64,000 nucleotides of DNA from Candidatus Wildermuthbacteria bacterium (lineage in GTDB: Bacteria > Patescibacteriota > Minisyncoccia > Minisyncoccales > UBA10102), in contig JACQMR010000014.1 of the NCBI GenBank assembly GCA_016203455.1, positions 1-64,000 on the forward strand. Direction: 5' to 3'. A model generated the notes under the pieces. The model was given only the letters and a program-made list of their open reading frames with translations, did no database searches and was not told the DNA's origin. The translations under genes were made by a program, and so were the position numbers. This document shows, in pieces, positions 1 through 9,452 of this stretch (position 1 is its first letter; every line of letters starts with the position of its first letter).

Positions 1-1
1 A

Positions 2-367
2 TTTGGCGCGGTCGCTTATCCTTCGCGGCAGACATTTCACGGAGTAGGTGCGACCAAAGAAACATTCGAAAATTTCGATACATGGATTTTATCCGTAACG
101 GAGAAGGGATTCAGACCGCTATTCGTTAGCGATAATCCGGCCTACGACTGGCAATTCATAAATTACTATTTCCATCTCTTTCTCGGCAGAAATCCTTTCG
201 GCCATTCAGCAAGACGAATCGGTGATTTCTATGCCGGACTCACGGGTGACTTCACGAATGCGAGCTCATGGAAAAAGCTACGAGTTACAGCGCACGATCA
301 CAATCCTGTTAATGATGCCATGGGCAACCTCGAAGCGTTCGAGAGGATATTAAACAGTGAAAGATAA
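2..367 (+). CDS. 3'-5' exonuclease, DEDDh type (C-terminal part, cut by window edge)
   Basis: The frame is open from base 2 to a TAA at 365-367, so only about the last 121 residues are present and the start lies outside the window. Two exonuclease signatures are visible: a motif II-like SDNPAYDW segment and a motif III-like HNPVNDA with the His-x4-Asp spacing of DEDDh nucleases. A segment RRIGDFYAGL between them resembles the Rv2179c-like 3'-5' exoribonuclease group. Motif I is not visible. It would trim single-stranded RNA or DNA ends. It sits 15 nt upstream of the defence-type operon and on the same strand. Family assignment is by motif recognition only. Confidence 0.6.
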   Translation, partial: FGAVAYPSRQTFHGVGATKETFENFDTWILSVTEKGFRPLFVSDNPAYDWQFINYYFHLFLGRNPFGHSARRIGDFYAGLTGDFTNASSWKKLRVTAHDHNPVNDAMGNLEAFERILNSER

Positions 368-382
368 TCGCCAATAAAATAT

Positions 383-574
383 ATGCCAAAGGAAATCTCC
401 AATAAAACCACAGAAGAGACTTACTACAAATGCACTCATTGCGGAGATGAGATTTTTTGGAATACCCATAAAAAGCTCACCTACTGCAAATGTAAGAAAA
501 TCTCAATTGATGGTTGCGAGGATTATATCCGTATTGGTGGCAATGAGGGCGACTATATGGTGATCAAAAAATAA
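383..574 (+). CDS. small zinc-ribbon-like protein, unknown function
   Basis: This 63-residue protein has Cys-x2-Cys (CTHCG) near residue 17 and a Cys-x-Cys pair (CKC) about 17 residues later, plus a further Cys at about residue 45. That pattern suggests a small metal-binding fold. The C-terminal part (YIRIGG, DYMVIKK) looks like a compact beta sheet. The start follows an AT-rich leader with no Shine-Dalgarno motif, like the other genes of this block. It ends 4 nt before the Z1 ATPase gene, so it is probably co-transcribed with it. I do not recognise a named family; a regulatory or nuclease-accessory role in the defence operon is only a guess. Confidence 0.6.
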   Translation: MPKEISNKTTEETYYKCTHCGDEIFWNTHKKLTYCKCKKISIDGCEDYIRIGGNEGDYMVIKK

Positions 575-578
575 ATTT

Positions 579-2774
579 ATGCCGATCCAAAAAGGAAATT
601 TCTATAATACCCTCACTGCAAATCGTAAAGACGACGATGCTTTAAAAGCTTGTATTGAAGATACTGTCGAGAAATTGATGGCTTCAGATACTAGTACAAA
701 AAAGCCGGGCATTCTGCTTGGTAAGGTTCAAAGTGGTAAGACAAGAACTTTCCTCGGTGTGATGGCTCTTGCATTTGATAACGGTTATGACATTGCGATC
801 ATTCTTACAAAAGGAACGAAGCCACTCACTGAACAGACACTGAAGCGGTTGCATGAAGACTTCGGCCAGTTTGAGGAAGACAACAAGGCCCAAGTTTATG
901 ACATCATGTTTTTCCCGAAAAATATGGTGCCGTACGAACTAAGCCAGAAGCTTATTATCGTTGCCAAGAAAGAAATCAACAATCTCAAGCGGGTTCTGGA
1001 TGATCTCACGAATACTTACCCCGACCTTAAGAACAAAAAGATTCTTATCATTGATGATGAGGCTGATTTCGCAAGTATTAGTTTTCATAAAGAAAAAGAG
1101 AGCGGACTGGTTGAACAAGGGAAGATCGCCAAGCAGATTGATGAAATAAGAACCAAAGTCGAGCAGTCAGACTTTTTGCAGGTAACCGCAACACCATACT
1201 CTCTGTATCTCCAGCCGGATGATGACGAAAGTGAAGATGGACTTTTCCCTCCCAAGCGGCCAGCTTTTACAGTGCTTGTGCCTATTCATAAAGATTATGT
1301 GGGTGGAGACTATTATTTTATTGAAAGCGAAAAAGAAGGAACGGCCGCTTCTTATGTTTACGAGGAAGTCCCACCGGAAGAGCTCGAAATCTTGAAGGCT
1401 ACAAAAAAGCTAAAAAGAGCTGACCGCCGATCATTCAAAATCGAAGAGGTGTTTACTAGCCCGTCGACCAAGACGATCAGGAATTCAATCATGAATTTCA
1501 TTGTCGGAGGCTGTATCCGGCGCATTCAGCAGGAGGAATCCGGACAAAAACAGGAAAATTACAGTTTCGTTATTCATACAGAGCAATCACGAAGCTCACA
1601 CAATTGGCAGGAAGATGTTGTAAATAAGCTTAACGAAGAGCTGATAAAAATCGCAAAGGAAGACCGGACTCTCTTTGATCAGTTGGTTAAAGACGCATAC
1701 GACGATCTGAAAAAGTCTATTGAACTTACAGACATCAAACTTCCGGAATTTGCTACTGTTTTACAGAATGTATCCAAAGCATTGATCGATGGGATGCTTG
1801 TCGTTGAAAAGGTTAATTCCGACAAAGACGTTAAGGCACTACTCGACATCAAAGGACAACTTAGACTGCGAACTCCTCTTAACATTTTTATTGGCGGACA
1901 GATTTTGGACCGTGGTATCACTATAAAAAACATGATCGGCTTTTACTATGGCCGAAATCCGAAGAAATTTCAGCAGGATACGGTTTTGCAACACTCGCGT
2001 ATGTACGGTGCTCGATCCAAAGAAGATTTGGCGGTTACACGTTTTTACACCACGCGTGGTATTTACGAAATCATGCGCCGGATTCACGAATTTGATAACA
2101 CGCTCCGGGAAGCATTCCTGAATGGCTCGCACGATAAAGGAGTTTATTTCATTCGGAAAGACGCCAGTGACAAACTTGCGCCATGTTCTCCGAACAAAAT
2201 AATGCTTTCCAACATCACTACTCTAAAGCCATATAAGAGACTTCTACCGATCGGCTTTCAGACGGATTATAAAAGCAATATCAAGAAAGACATAGAAGAA
2301 CTCGATAAAGAAATTAATGATCTGAAGGTCACGGCATCATCTGATCACTTCATGATTTCGGTGGATCAGGCTCTCGGTCTGCTTGATAAGATAAAAAAGA
2401 CTTTTGTTTCTGAAGAACAAGGGTATGAGTGGGACGTAAAGGCGCACAAGGCAAGTATTGAACACTTATCAAAAAACTCCCTCGACGCTTCACAAAAAGG
2501 CAAGGTATGGGTGGTAATCCGAACCGACAGTAATATTAATCGGAAGAAAGCGGACGGACGTTTTTCCGATGGACCCGATGGTGGTAGCGGTGAGACCGCT
2601 CGTACCGTTGCAATTAGAATTGCGGAAGATATCCCGGCTCTTATTCTGATTCGGGTAAACGGAAATGAGTCGGAAGGGTGGAAAGGATCATCGTTCTGGT
2701 GGCCAATCGTTATGGCTCCCAAGAACACACTCCCGACAATTTTTGCGAGTGAGACCGTAAATAACAATCAATAA
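579..2774 (+). CDS. Z1-domain ATPase (putative endonuclease/helicase-like defence protein)
   Basis: The 731-residue protein carries the hallmarks of the Z1 domain (Pfam Z1), a superfamily 2-like P-loop module found in restriction and phage-defence operons. Walker A is GKVQSGKT (residues about 48-55), Walker B is IIDDEAD (about 157-163), and motif III is VTATPY (about 202-207). The conserved Z1 block with GGQILDRG starts near 437 and is followed by QHSRMYGAR, an arginine-finger-like motif. It probably couples ATP hydrolysis to DNA translocation or recognition. It is separated by 1 nt from the methyltransferase gene downstream and by 4 nt from the small gene upstream. Usual Z1 partners (GHKL ATPase, AIPR) are not in the window. 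Confidence 0.85.
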   Translation: MPIQKGNFYNTLTANRKDDDALKACIEDTVEKLMASDTSTKKPGILLGKVQSGKTRTFLGVMALAFDNGYDIAIILTKGTKPLTEQTLKRLHEDFGQFEEDNKAQVYDIMFFPKNMVPYELSQKLIIVAKKEINNLKRVLDDLTNTYPDLKNKKILIIDDEADFASISFHKEKESGLVEQGKIAKQIDEIRTKVEQSDFLQVTATPYSLYLQPDDDESEDGLFPPKRPAFTVLVPIHKDYVGGDYYFIESEKEGTAASYVYEEVPPEELEILKATKKLKRADRRSFKIEEVFTSPSTKTIRNSIMNFIVGGCIRRIQQEESGQKQENYSFVIHTEQSRSSHNWQEDVVNKLNEELIKIAKEDRTLFDQLVKDAYDDLKKSIELTDIKLPEFATVLQNVSKALIDGMLVVEKVNSDKDVKALLDIKGQLRLRTPLNIFIGGQILDRGITIKNMIGFYYGRNPKKFQQDTVLQHSRMYGARSKEDLAVTRFYTTRGIYEIMRRIHEFDNTLREAFLNGSHDKGVYFIRKDASDKLAPCSPNKIMLSNITTLKPYKRLLPIGFQTDYKSNIKKDIEELDKEINDLKVTASSDHFMISVDQALGLLDKIKKTFVSEEQGYEWDVKAHKASIEHLSKNSLDASQKGKVWVVIRTDSNINRKKADGRFSDGPDGGSGETARTVAIRIAEDIPALILIRVNGNESEGWKGSSFWWPIVMAPKNTLPTIFASETVNNNQ

Positions 2775-2775
2775 T

Positions 2776-5292
2776 ATGCCAAAGAAACCATCTAAAAAAG
2801 AAAAAGAGATAAAGATCGAGGCATACTCCCATCTCGGTAAGAAGCGCAAGAACAACCCACCGATTGGTTTGGTCTCGAGCCAGACGGATAAGCTCAACGG
2901 ATACACCAAATATGCACACGATCCCTACATCGATCCTCACTTGAGCTGGGCTGGAAAAAAAGAGGGTCAAGAAGTGAATGTTCGCAACATAAGTTTACAC
3001 GTTCACGAACGCATCGACTCGACACGTGTCATTCGTGCATTTCTAAAAAAGAAAACCGAATCGCGTCAGCAACAGCTCTCACTTTTTCAATCGCAAGAGA
3101 ACGCATTGCCACTAGGCAAGGCCTTTGAATTTTATAGCCATGATCAAGACTGGACGAACCGCCTTATTGCCGGTGATTCTCTCCTGGTAATGAACAGTCT
3201 ACTCAAAAAAGAAGGTATGGCCGGTGAAGTTCAGATGGTCTACATCGATCCTCCCTATGGCATCAAATACAATTCAAATTTCCAGCCGTTCGTTAACAAG
3301 CGCGAAGTCAAAGACAACAACGATGCCGACATTCCGGCAGAACCGGAAACGATCAAGGCATTCCGGGATACTTGGGAACTTGGCATCCACAGCTATTTGA
3401 CGCACCTCAATGACCGGCTCCTTTTGGCAAAAGATTTGCTCAATGAATCAGGTAGTTGCTTCGTTCAGATTAGCGACGAAAATGTTCACCATGTGCGCGA
3501 GTTGATGGATGAGGTTTTTGGGAAAGAAAACTTTGTATCACAGATTTCTTTCAAAAAGACCGGTGGTCTTGGAGCAGATACTCTTGATAATGTCGCTGAT
3601 TATCTCGTTTGGTATGCGAAAGATAAAAAGAAAATAAAATATCGACAACTCTACCAATACAAGTTATCTACAGATGGCTACGAGGCTTACAACAAAGTTG
3701 AGTTGGAAGATGGTAGTTACCGGAACATGACCAAAGAAGAAGTGAATGATTGGTCGTTGGTCAAAGACGGAAAAATTTTCAGGTTACAAATTTTACAATC
3801 CTCAGGAAGTGGGGTTAAAGAACAACCCTTTGAATACGAAGGTAAAATATATAAACCATCTCCCGGCATGCACTGGAAAACAGACGTTGACGGCTTAAAG
3901 GAACTTGCTCGTGCGGGAAGAATTGTACCTGCGGGGAATTCATTTTCATACAAACGTTTTATAGATGACTTTCCAATTAGTCCTCTCATAAACATTTGGG
4001 ACGACACTGTTTCTGGAAGCGGAATGAATAAAGTATATGTAGTGCAAACCAACCAACTCGTTATTCAACGTTGTATGCTCATGACTACCGATCCGGGTGA
4101 TCTAGTTATTGACCCAACATGTGGCTCTGGTACTACGGCTGTCCTTGCTGAAGAGTGGGGTCGCCGATGGATTACTTGTGATACATCGCGTGTCGCCACT
4201 ACTCTAGCGAAGCAAAGACTAATGACCGCATATTTCGATTACTTCAAGCTCGCACATCCAACAGAAGGTGTTTCAAGCGGATTTGAGTATAAAACGGCTC
4301 CACATATTACACTTAAATCAATTGCAAATAACGAGCAAGCTCCGGTGGAAGTTTTATATGATCAGCCACTTGTTGATAAATCAAAAGTCCGCGTAGCGGG
4401 ACCTTTCACTGTTGAGGCATTGCCAAGTTTGCGTACCAAACCATTTGACGGCAAAGAGCCGAAGATCGCTACACAGGGAGACGAGATTGCCCGAACCGGC
4501 GAGACGGCTAATCAGACCGTATGGCGTGATGAGCTTAAAACCAGTGGTATCCGTGCGACTGGAGGTAAGGTGATTAATTTCTCACGCATTGAACCAATGG
4601 CCGGTACCCGGTTTATCCATGCCAGTGCAGAAATCCTCGACGAGAAAGGATCAAACAAAAAAGCCATCATCAGTTTTGGACCGGATTACGGTGCACTCGA
4701 GCAGAGGCATGTTGAAGAAGCGATAAACGAAGCACGTAAGCTGAAAGACACGCCCGACTTTGTTATTTTCGCCGCATTCCAATTTGATCCAGAAGCGGCA
4801 AAAGATATTGATCAGATTAAATGGCCGGGTGGGACTATACTTAAAGCCCAGATGAGTGTTGATCTCTTGACTGCCGATCTACGCAAAAAGCGATCCTCAA
4901 ATCAAAGTTACTGGCTTATCGGTCAACCGGACGTTGAGGTGGTAAAAAATAAAGACGGCACATACAAAGTTGTCGTTTGTGGTTTTGATTATTACAATCC
5001 GATAACTGGAGAAATTGATTTCGGTGACACACGTCGCATTGCCATGTGGATGCTCGACAGCGATTACGATGAGCAAAGCATCCTACCAGAGCAGATATTT
5101 TTCCCCATGAAAGACCCGAAGCATGACTGGAGCTCGCTTGCCAAAACTCTGAACGGTGCGGTTGATCAGGATTTGATCGAGCTCTTTACAGGAGTCGAAT
5201 CTTTGCCATTTGTTCCGGGTGAGCATAAAAAAGTGGCTGTGAAAATCATTGACGACCGTGGTATTGAATCATTTGTCATTAAAAATTTATGA
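2776..5292 (+). CDS. DNA adenine-N6 methyltransferase, type III Mod-like
   Basis: This 838-residue protein has the catalytic motif IV DPPYG near residue 158 and the AdoMet-binding motif I DPTCGSGTT near residue 446. That order is the beta class of amino-methyltransferases, as in type III Mod subunits. The roughly 290 residues between them would be the target-recognition region. About 350 residues follow motif I, more than in a typical Mod, and may mediate subunit contact. It should methylate adenine in host DNA to protect it from the neighbouring nuclease. The gene overlaps the helicase-nuclease gene by 4 nt (ATGA), so translational coupling as a Mod/Res pair is likely. Confidence 0.88.
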   Translation: MPKKPSKKEKEIKIEAYSHLGKKRKNNPPIGLVSSQTDKLNGYTKYAHDPYIDPHLSWAGKKEGQEVNVRNISLHVHERIDSTRVIRAFLKKKTESRQQQLSLFQSQENALPLGKAFEFYSHDQDWTNRLIAGDSLLVMNSLLKKEGMAGEVQMVYIDPPYGIKYNSNFQPFVNKREVKDNNDADIPAEPETIKAFRDTWELGIHSYLTHLNDRLLLAKDLLNESGSCFVQISDENVHHVRELMDEVFGKENFVSQISFKKTGGLGADTLDNVADYLVWYAKDKKKIKYRQLYQYKLSTDGYEAYNKVELEDGSYRNMTKEEVNDWSLVKDGKIFRLQILQSSGSGVKEQPFEYEGKIYKPSPGMHWKTDVDGLKELARAGRIVPAGNSFSYKRFIDDFPISPLINIWDDTVSGSGMNKVYVVQTNQLVIQRCMLMTTDPGDLVIDPTCGSGTTAVLAEEWGRRWITCDTSRVATTLAKQRLMTAYFDYFKLAHPTEGVSSGFEYKTAPHITLKSIANNEQAPVEVLYDQPLVDKSKVRVAGPFTVEALPSLRTKPFDGKEPKIATQGDEIARTGETANQTVWRDELKTSGIRATGGKVINFSRIEPMAGTRFIHASAEILDEKGSNKKAIISFGPDYGALEQRHVEEAINEARKLKDTPDFVIFAAFQFDPEAAKDIDQIKWPGGTILKAQMSVDLLTADLRKKRSSNQSYWLIGQPDVEVVKNKDGTYKVVVCGFDYYNPITGEIDFGDTRRIAMWMLDSDYDEQSILPEQIFFPMKDPKHDWSSLAKTLNGAVDQDLIELFTGVESLPFVPGEHKKVAVKIIDDRGIESFVIKNL

Positions 5293-7985
5293 GCCAGAAA
5301 CATATCGACAAACTGATAGTCAACGACGCATACGCTGAACCCACACAGCACTGGGCGTATTTGCGTGAGAAGCAGGAGTTTGAATTACGTGAAGGACGAC
5401 GCAAGGCCGGTTACTGGAAACTCTCCGGTGTTGGTCGCAGAGGTACGGATGATCAGGGTGAGTTTGTTCCGATAGAACTGGTCAATCAAATCCGTCCGCG
5501 CGTGCTGGAATGGAAGGCAAAAGGATATCCGAATGTTACCGGCACGACCCGCAAGCTTCTTGAATTCTGGAATGATACGACTCAACGTCAGTATCCGTTT
5601 TTCTGGTGTCAGCTTGAAGCTATTGAGACAGCTATCTGGCTTAACGAAGCAAGCCCGAGCGAAAAAACCGGCATAACTATTCCGATTGAGGAAGAAGGTT
5701 GGCAGAGACAGTGCCTCAAAATGGCAACCGGGACTGGCAAGACCGTGGTCATGTCCATGCTTATTGCATGGCAAGCCTTGAATAAAATCGCAAACAATGG
5801 CGATGCACGATTTTCAAAAAATATACTTATTATTGCTCCGGGACTTACTGTTCGTGACCGATTGCGTGTGTTGAAACCTGAACGAGAGGATAACTTTTAT
5901 CAGAAGTTTAATATCGTGCCGTCTTCGATGTGGCAGGAACTTCTGGATGCGAAGATTGTTATTGAAAACTGGCACACTCTGGCTCCGGTCAATGAAAACT
6001 ACGGACCTAAGGTGGTTAAGAAGGGACCGGAAAGCGACGAAGCTTTTGTTCGACGTGTGGTTCCTGATTTCGGCGGAGCTACAAATGTACTGGTCATCAA
6101 CGACGAAGCGCATCATTGTCACCGTCCAGCTGTCGATGAGGAAAAAGAGGAGCAGGAAAAAGCGACCATCTGGATCAGCGGTATTGATCGTCTCCACCGG
6201 GCCCGGGGACTGCTTCGCACATACGATCTCACCGCTACGCCATTCAAGCCGACTGGTAGTAATAATCAGGGCGAGCAGTTGTTTGGTTGGATCGTGAGCG
6301 ACTTCGGCTTGAACGATGCTATTGAGAGCGGTCTGGTAAAAACGCCGAAGGTGGCGGTACGCGATGACGCATCCATAGGGGATGATTTTAAATCAAAGCT
6401 TTTCCATATTTACCCTGAAATCAAAGACGATGTGAATCGCAATGTTGATCCACAGGAAGGACTGCCGGACTTACTCACCCAGGCAATCGATATTCTTGGT
6501 GCCGACTGGCTGAAGGAAAAAGAAGACTGGTTGAAATTGCGCCCGACGATAAAGACGCCACCGGTAATGATTATGATCTGTAACAAGACCAACACAGCGG
6601 CCAGAATAGAATACGCTATCAAGAACGGCCATGTCATTACACGCGAGTTGAGCGATAAAGAGGGTTTGCTTCGCATTGATCAGGACGCACTTGATAAAGT
6701 TGAGTCAGACGAAGCTGGAGAAATGACTAAAAATAAACGCGAGCTTGCCGAATCCATTCGTGAAAAGGTAAACACTGTTGGCAAAGAAGGAAAGCCCGGA
6801 GAAAAGGTTCAGTGTGTTATCGGTGTGAACATGCTCTCCGAAGGTTGGGACGCGCAGACTGTTACCCACATTCTCGGTATCCGTGCATTTACCAGCCAGC
6901 TCTTATGTGAGCAGGTTGTTGGTCGTGGGCTCCGCAGAATTTCCTACGATAATCTTTCCGAGCCGGAATACGTCACCGTGTTCGGTGTACCTTTTACCTA
7001 TCTGCCGGTTGAAGAGAAACCGGGACCGCCACGACCGCCGGTTGCTAAAACAAAAATTGAACCGATTCAAGAAAGAAAGACTCTTGAGATTCGCTGGCCA
7101 CATGTTTTGCGTGTGGATTATAAGCTCAATTATTTTCTAGAGCTGGACTGGGACAAGCTTACTCCCCTCGAGCTGTCAGCGGAAGAAACGAGAACAGTTG
7201 TTGAATTAGCCCCTGTCATTGATGGCAAGCCAGACCTATCCCGGCTTACAGAAGTTGATTTAAGAAGTATTGGTAGCGAGAAACGATTCCAAACCGTTAA
7301 ATTACAAGCGGCGGTTCGGTTGCGTGAACGGCTTGCCAAAAATTGGGATGGTGATCCGGCTAGTCATATCAGTCAGCTTCTACGGATGATTGAAGAATTT
7401 ACTGACTCAAAGAAACTGGTTATCAAAGTGCCAAAATTTGAACATACGGAACTACTTCGCCGGATTGTTGTTGCCCTTAATATCCAGCGTATTGTTGAGC
7501 ATCTATCAGCTTTCATAAAAAGCTCAAGCTCGGAAGATCCGGTCGCCATATTCGATTCTGTCCGTCCGGTGCGAAGTACGGCCACAGCTCCGGTATGGTA
7601 TACGAGTAAGCCAACACAGCCGGTCGAAAAAAGTCAGATCAGCCACATTGTGATCGACAGTAAATGGGAAGGCTCTGTCGCATTTGAGCTGGAACACGAG
7701 CGCATGCCGGGCCTTGTCTCGTGGGTGAAAAATGACCACCTCGGCTTCGAGATTTATTATCTCTGGAAAGGTAAAGTACATACATACTATCCAGACTTTA
7801 TTATCAAATTCGAGGACGACAGATACGTCATGCTCGAAGTAAAGGGACAGAAGACCGAGCAGGATGAAGCTAAATGGGCGGCCGCCAGGGAGTGGATTCG
7901 GGCAGTCAATCTTTCCGGTAACTTTGGCACATGGGACTTCCGTGCGATCGAGAAACCAAAGGATTTGTTTGAGGTGGTTGGATAA
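5289..7985 (+). CDS. Restriction helicase-nuclease, type III Res-like (BPTD_3080-type)
   Basis: The 898-residue protein combines a superfamily 2 helicase with a C-terminal nuclease. Visible motifs are Walker A GTGKT (about 148-152), DEAHH (about 272-276), LTATPF (motif III), and motif VI QVVGRGLRR (about 542-550). Near the C terminus YPDF (about 834-837) and EVKGQ (about 850-854) form a PD-(D/E)xK nuclease core. This is the architecture of Res subunits that translocate on DNA and cut it. It shares a 4-nt overlap with the methyltransferase and lies 7 nt before the Shedu-type gene. The name follows the family I recall for this Mod/Res pairing. Confidence 0.87.
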   Translation: MSQKHIDKLIVNDAYAEPTQHWAYLREKQEFELREGRRKAGYWKLSGVGRRGTDDQGEFVPIELVNQIRPRVLEWKAKGYPNVTGTTRKLLEFWNDTTQRQYPFFWCQLEAIETAIWLNEASPSEKTGITIPIEEEGWQRQCLKMATGTGKTVVMSMLIAWQALNKIANNGDARFSKNILIIAPGLTVRDRLRVLKPEREDNFYQKFNIVPSSMWQELLDAKIVIENWHTLAPVNENYGPKVVKKGPESDEAFVRRVVPDFGGATNVLVINDEAHHCHRPAVDEEKEEQEKATIWISGIDRLHRARGLLRTYDLTATPFKPTGSNNQGEQLFGWIVSDFGLNDAIESGLVKTPKVAVRDDASIGDDFKSKLFHIYPEIKDDVNRNVDPQEGLPDLLTQAIDILGADWLKEKEDWLKLRPTIKTPPVMIMICNKTNTAARIEYAIKNGHVITRELSDKEGLLRIDQDALDKVESDEAGEMTKNKRELAESIREKVNTVGKEGKPGEKVQCVIGVNMLSEGWDAQTVTHILGIRAFTSQLLCEQVVGRGLRRISYDNLSEPEYVTVFGVPFTYLPVEEKPGPPRPPVAKTKIEPIQERKTLEIRWPHVLRVDYKLNYFLELDWDKLTPLELSAEETRTVVELAPVIDGKPDLSRLTEVDLRSIGSEKRFQTVKLQAAVRLRERLAKNWDGDPASHISQLLRMIEEFTDSKKLVIKVPKFEHTELLRRIVVALNIQRIVEHLSAFIKSSSSEDPVAIFDSVRPVRSTATAPVWYTSKPTQPVEKSQISHIVIDSKWEGSVAFELEHERMPGLVSWVKNDHLGFEIYYLWKGKVHTYYPDFIIKFEDDRYVMLEVKGQKTEQDEAKWAAAREWIRAVNLSGNFGTWDFRAIEKPKDLFEVVG

Positions 7986-7992
7986 TAAAGAT

Positions 7993-9120
7993 ATGCAAAA
8001 TAAAAAGAATGAGTATGTAATAAAGAGCACTTTTTACGGCAAAAAGCTGAACGGCCTTAAGATTTATTATTTCGGCAATGAACAGCCGAAGATTTTACGA
8101 AAAGACGGCGGTGGATTTAATGGCGGCAAGCATATTCTTGAAGTCCTATCTCATAAACTTAAAAAGTTTGAATTCATAATCACAGGTGAAAAACGTAGTC
8201 AAATTAAGAAAATCGGCAAGAAGTATTTCGTATACTTTACTCTTACCGATATCAGATTGCTCAACAACTCAACTTTCCAGAAAAAACGAGAAGTCGGATT
8301 GAAGCTGACGAATAATTATCTGAGCTCGGTTTTCCCCAAGATTTTTACAACAAAAGAGAAGTTTTTTACTTACGAGCGAGGTATGATCGCCGAACTGCTA
8401 ACTAAAGACTTTAATCCGGCCATACTTTCACGAGATGATCTCAATGCACTGACTGCATTTCTCCCTAAGATTTATAGTCGTGCCAAGGGTAAAAATCTCG
8501 ATGTCACCTCCGTTTATAAAAATAAGCAGAGTATACAGCTACTCTACCTGGAAAAGTTGATCAGCGACTTTGACGATAGAACCAAGAAAAAATATGGGGA
8601 GAGCAACTGGCAGGACTATTTTAGAAAGTACATCCTGCTTTTTCAGGACGGCTATATTAAAAAATTAGAGAAAATTAACATCGGGGTGGATATTCGTTTT
8701 CCGGATTTTTGCGTAATCACCACCGATGATTATCTTGATGTCATCGAGATTAAAGTTCCGTCTGCCCGGTTGCTTCTGCAAGATAAGAGCCATAAAAACT
8801 ATTATTGGAGTGGCGAAATATCCAAAGCGATATCGCAAACCGAAAAATATCTCGATTCAATAACCAAGAATGCTGATCAAATTCGCCGTGTGTTGGCCGA
8901 TAAGCTTGGTATTAACCTACGGATCATCAAACCCCGCGGAATTATTATTGCCGGCACTACTGCCGAATTTGAAAAGAACAAAGAAAAAGCGGATGACTTT
9001 CGTTTACTTAACGAGGGGTTAAAAAATATAACTGTAATACCATACGACGAAATGTCCCGGCGCGTACGTAATACAATTCATGTTATACGTGACCTTAAAA
9101 ATATTAAAAAGAAAAAATAA
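7993..9120 (+). CDS. sduA: Shedu-type defence nuclease (SduA, DUF4263)
   Basis: I place the start at ATG 7993, giving 375 residues; an upstream in-frame start at 7864 would lie inside the Res gene. The C-terminal half has the DUF4263 signature: WQDYFRKY near the domain start, RFPDF around residues 236-240, an E-x-K core in VIEIKVP around 250-256, and the helix YYWSGEISKAISQTEKYLD. These match the PD-(D/E)xK nuclease of Shedu, a single-gene anti-phage system. The N-terminal half (about 190 residues) is the variable sensor region of such proteins. It follows the Res gene by 7 nt, so here Shedu is apparently embedded in a larger operon. Confidence 0.85.
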   Translation: MQNKKNEYVIKSTFYGKKLNGLKIYYFGNEQPKILRKDGGGFNGGKHILEVLSHKLKKFEFIITGEKRSQIKKIGKKYFVYFTLTDIRLLNNSTFQKKREVGLKLTNNYLSSVFPKIFTTKEKFFTYERGMIAELLTKDFNPAILSRDDLNALTAFLPKIYSRAKGKNLDVTSVYKNKQSIQLLYLEKLISDFDDRTKKKYGESNWQDYFRKYILLFQDGYIKKLEKINIGVDIRFPDFCVITTDDYLDVIEIKVPSARLLLQDKSHKNYYWSGEISKAISQTEKYLDSITKNADQIRRVLADKLGINLRIIKPRGIIIAGTTAEFEKNKEKADDFRLLNEGLKNITVIPYDEMSRRVRNTIHVIRDLKNIKKKK

Positions 9121-9137
9121 ACTTAAAATATAATAAT

Positions 9138-9449
9138 ATGACAAATCTAAAACAACATTTGATTGACGAAATTGTGGGCGAGATTACCGTCAAGGACCGG
9201 GAAATTCAGGAGTCTGATCAGGAGATCACAATCCTCGGTGCAAAGCTCAAGGTTGAGAATAAAACCCTGGGCATGCAGGACTTAAAAGAGCACCTAAAAG
9301 AAGACTTTAAGTATTCGGCTCAAGCACTTGAGGGTATACTCGCCCAGGAACAGCAGAGAAACGCTGAGCTTAAGAAAGACCTGGAAATGCTCAAGTATCG
9401 CAAAGCAGTGATCGAAAGCCAGTTTTCCGATAACGAATTAGATCATTAA
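9138..9449 (+). CDS. coiled-coil protein, unknown function
   Basis: This 103-residue protein is strongly charged, with heptad-like Leu/Ile spacing over nearly its whole length (for example LKEHLKEDF and AELKKDLEMLKYRK). It has no signal peptide, membrane segment or recognisable catalytic motif. It lies 17 nt after the Shedu-type gene and 3 nt before the TspO fusion gene, so it is the last soluble member of the defence-type operon. It may be an accessory or oligomerisation partner. No family is recognised. Confidence 0.65.
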   Translation: MTNLKQHLIDEIVGEITVKDREIQESDQEITILGAKLKVENKTLGMQDLKEHLKEDFKYSAQALEGILAQEQQRNAELKKDLEMLKYRKAVIESQFSDNELDH

Positions 9450-9452
9450 TTT

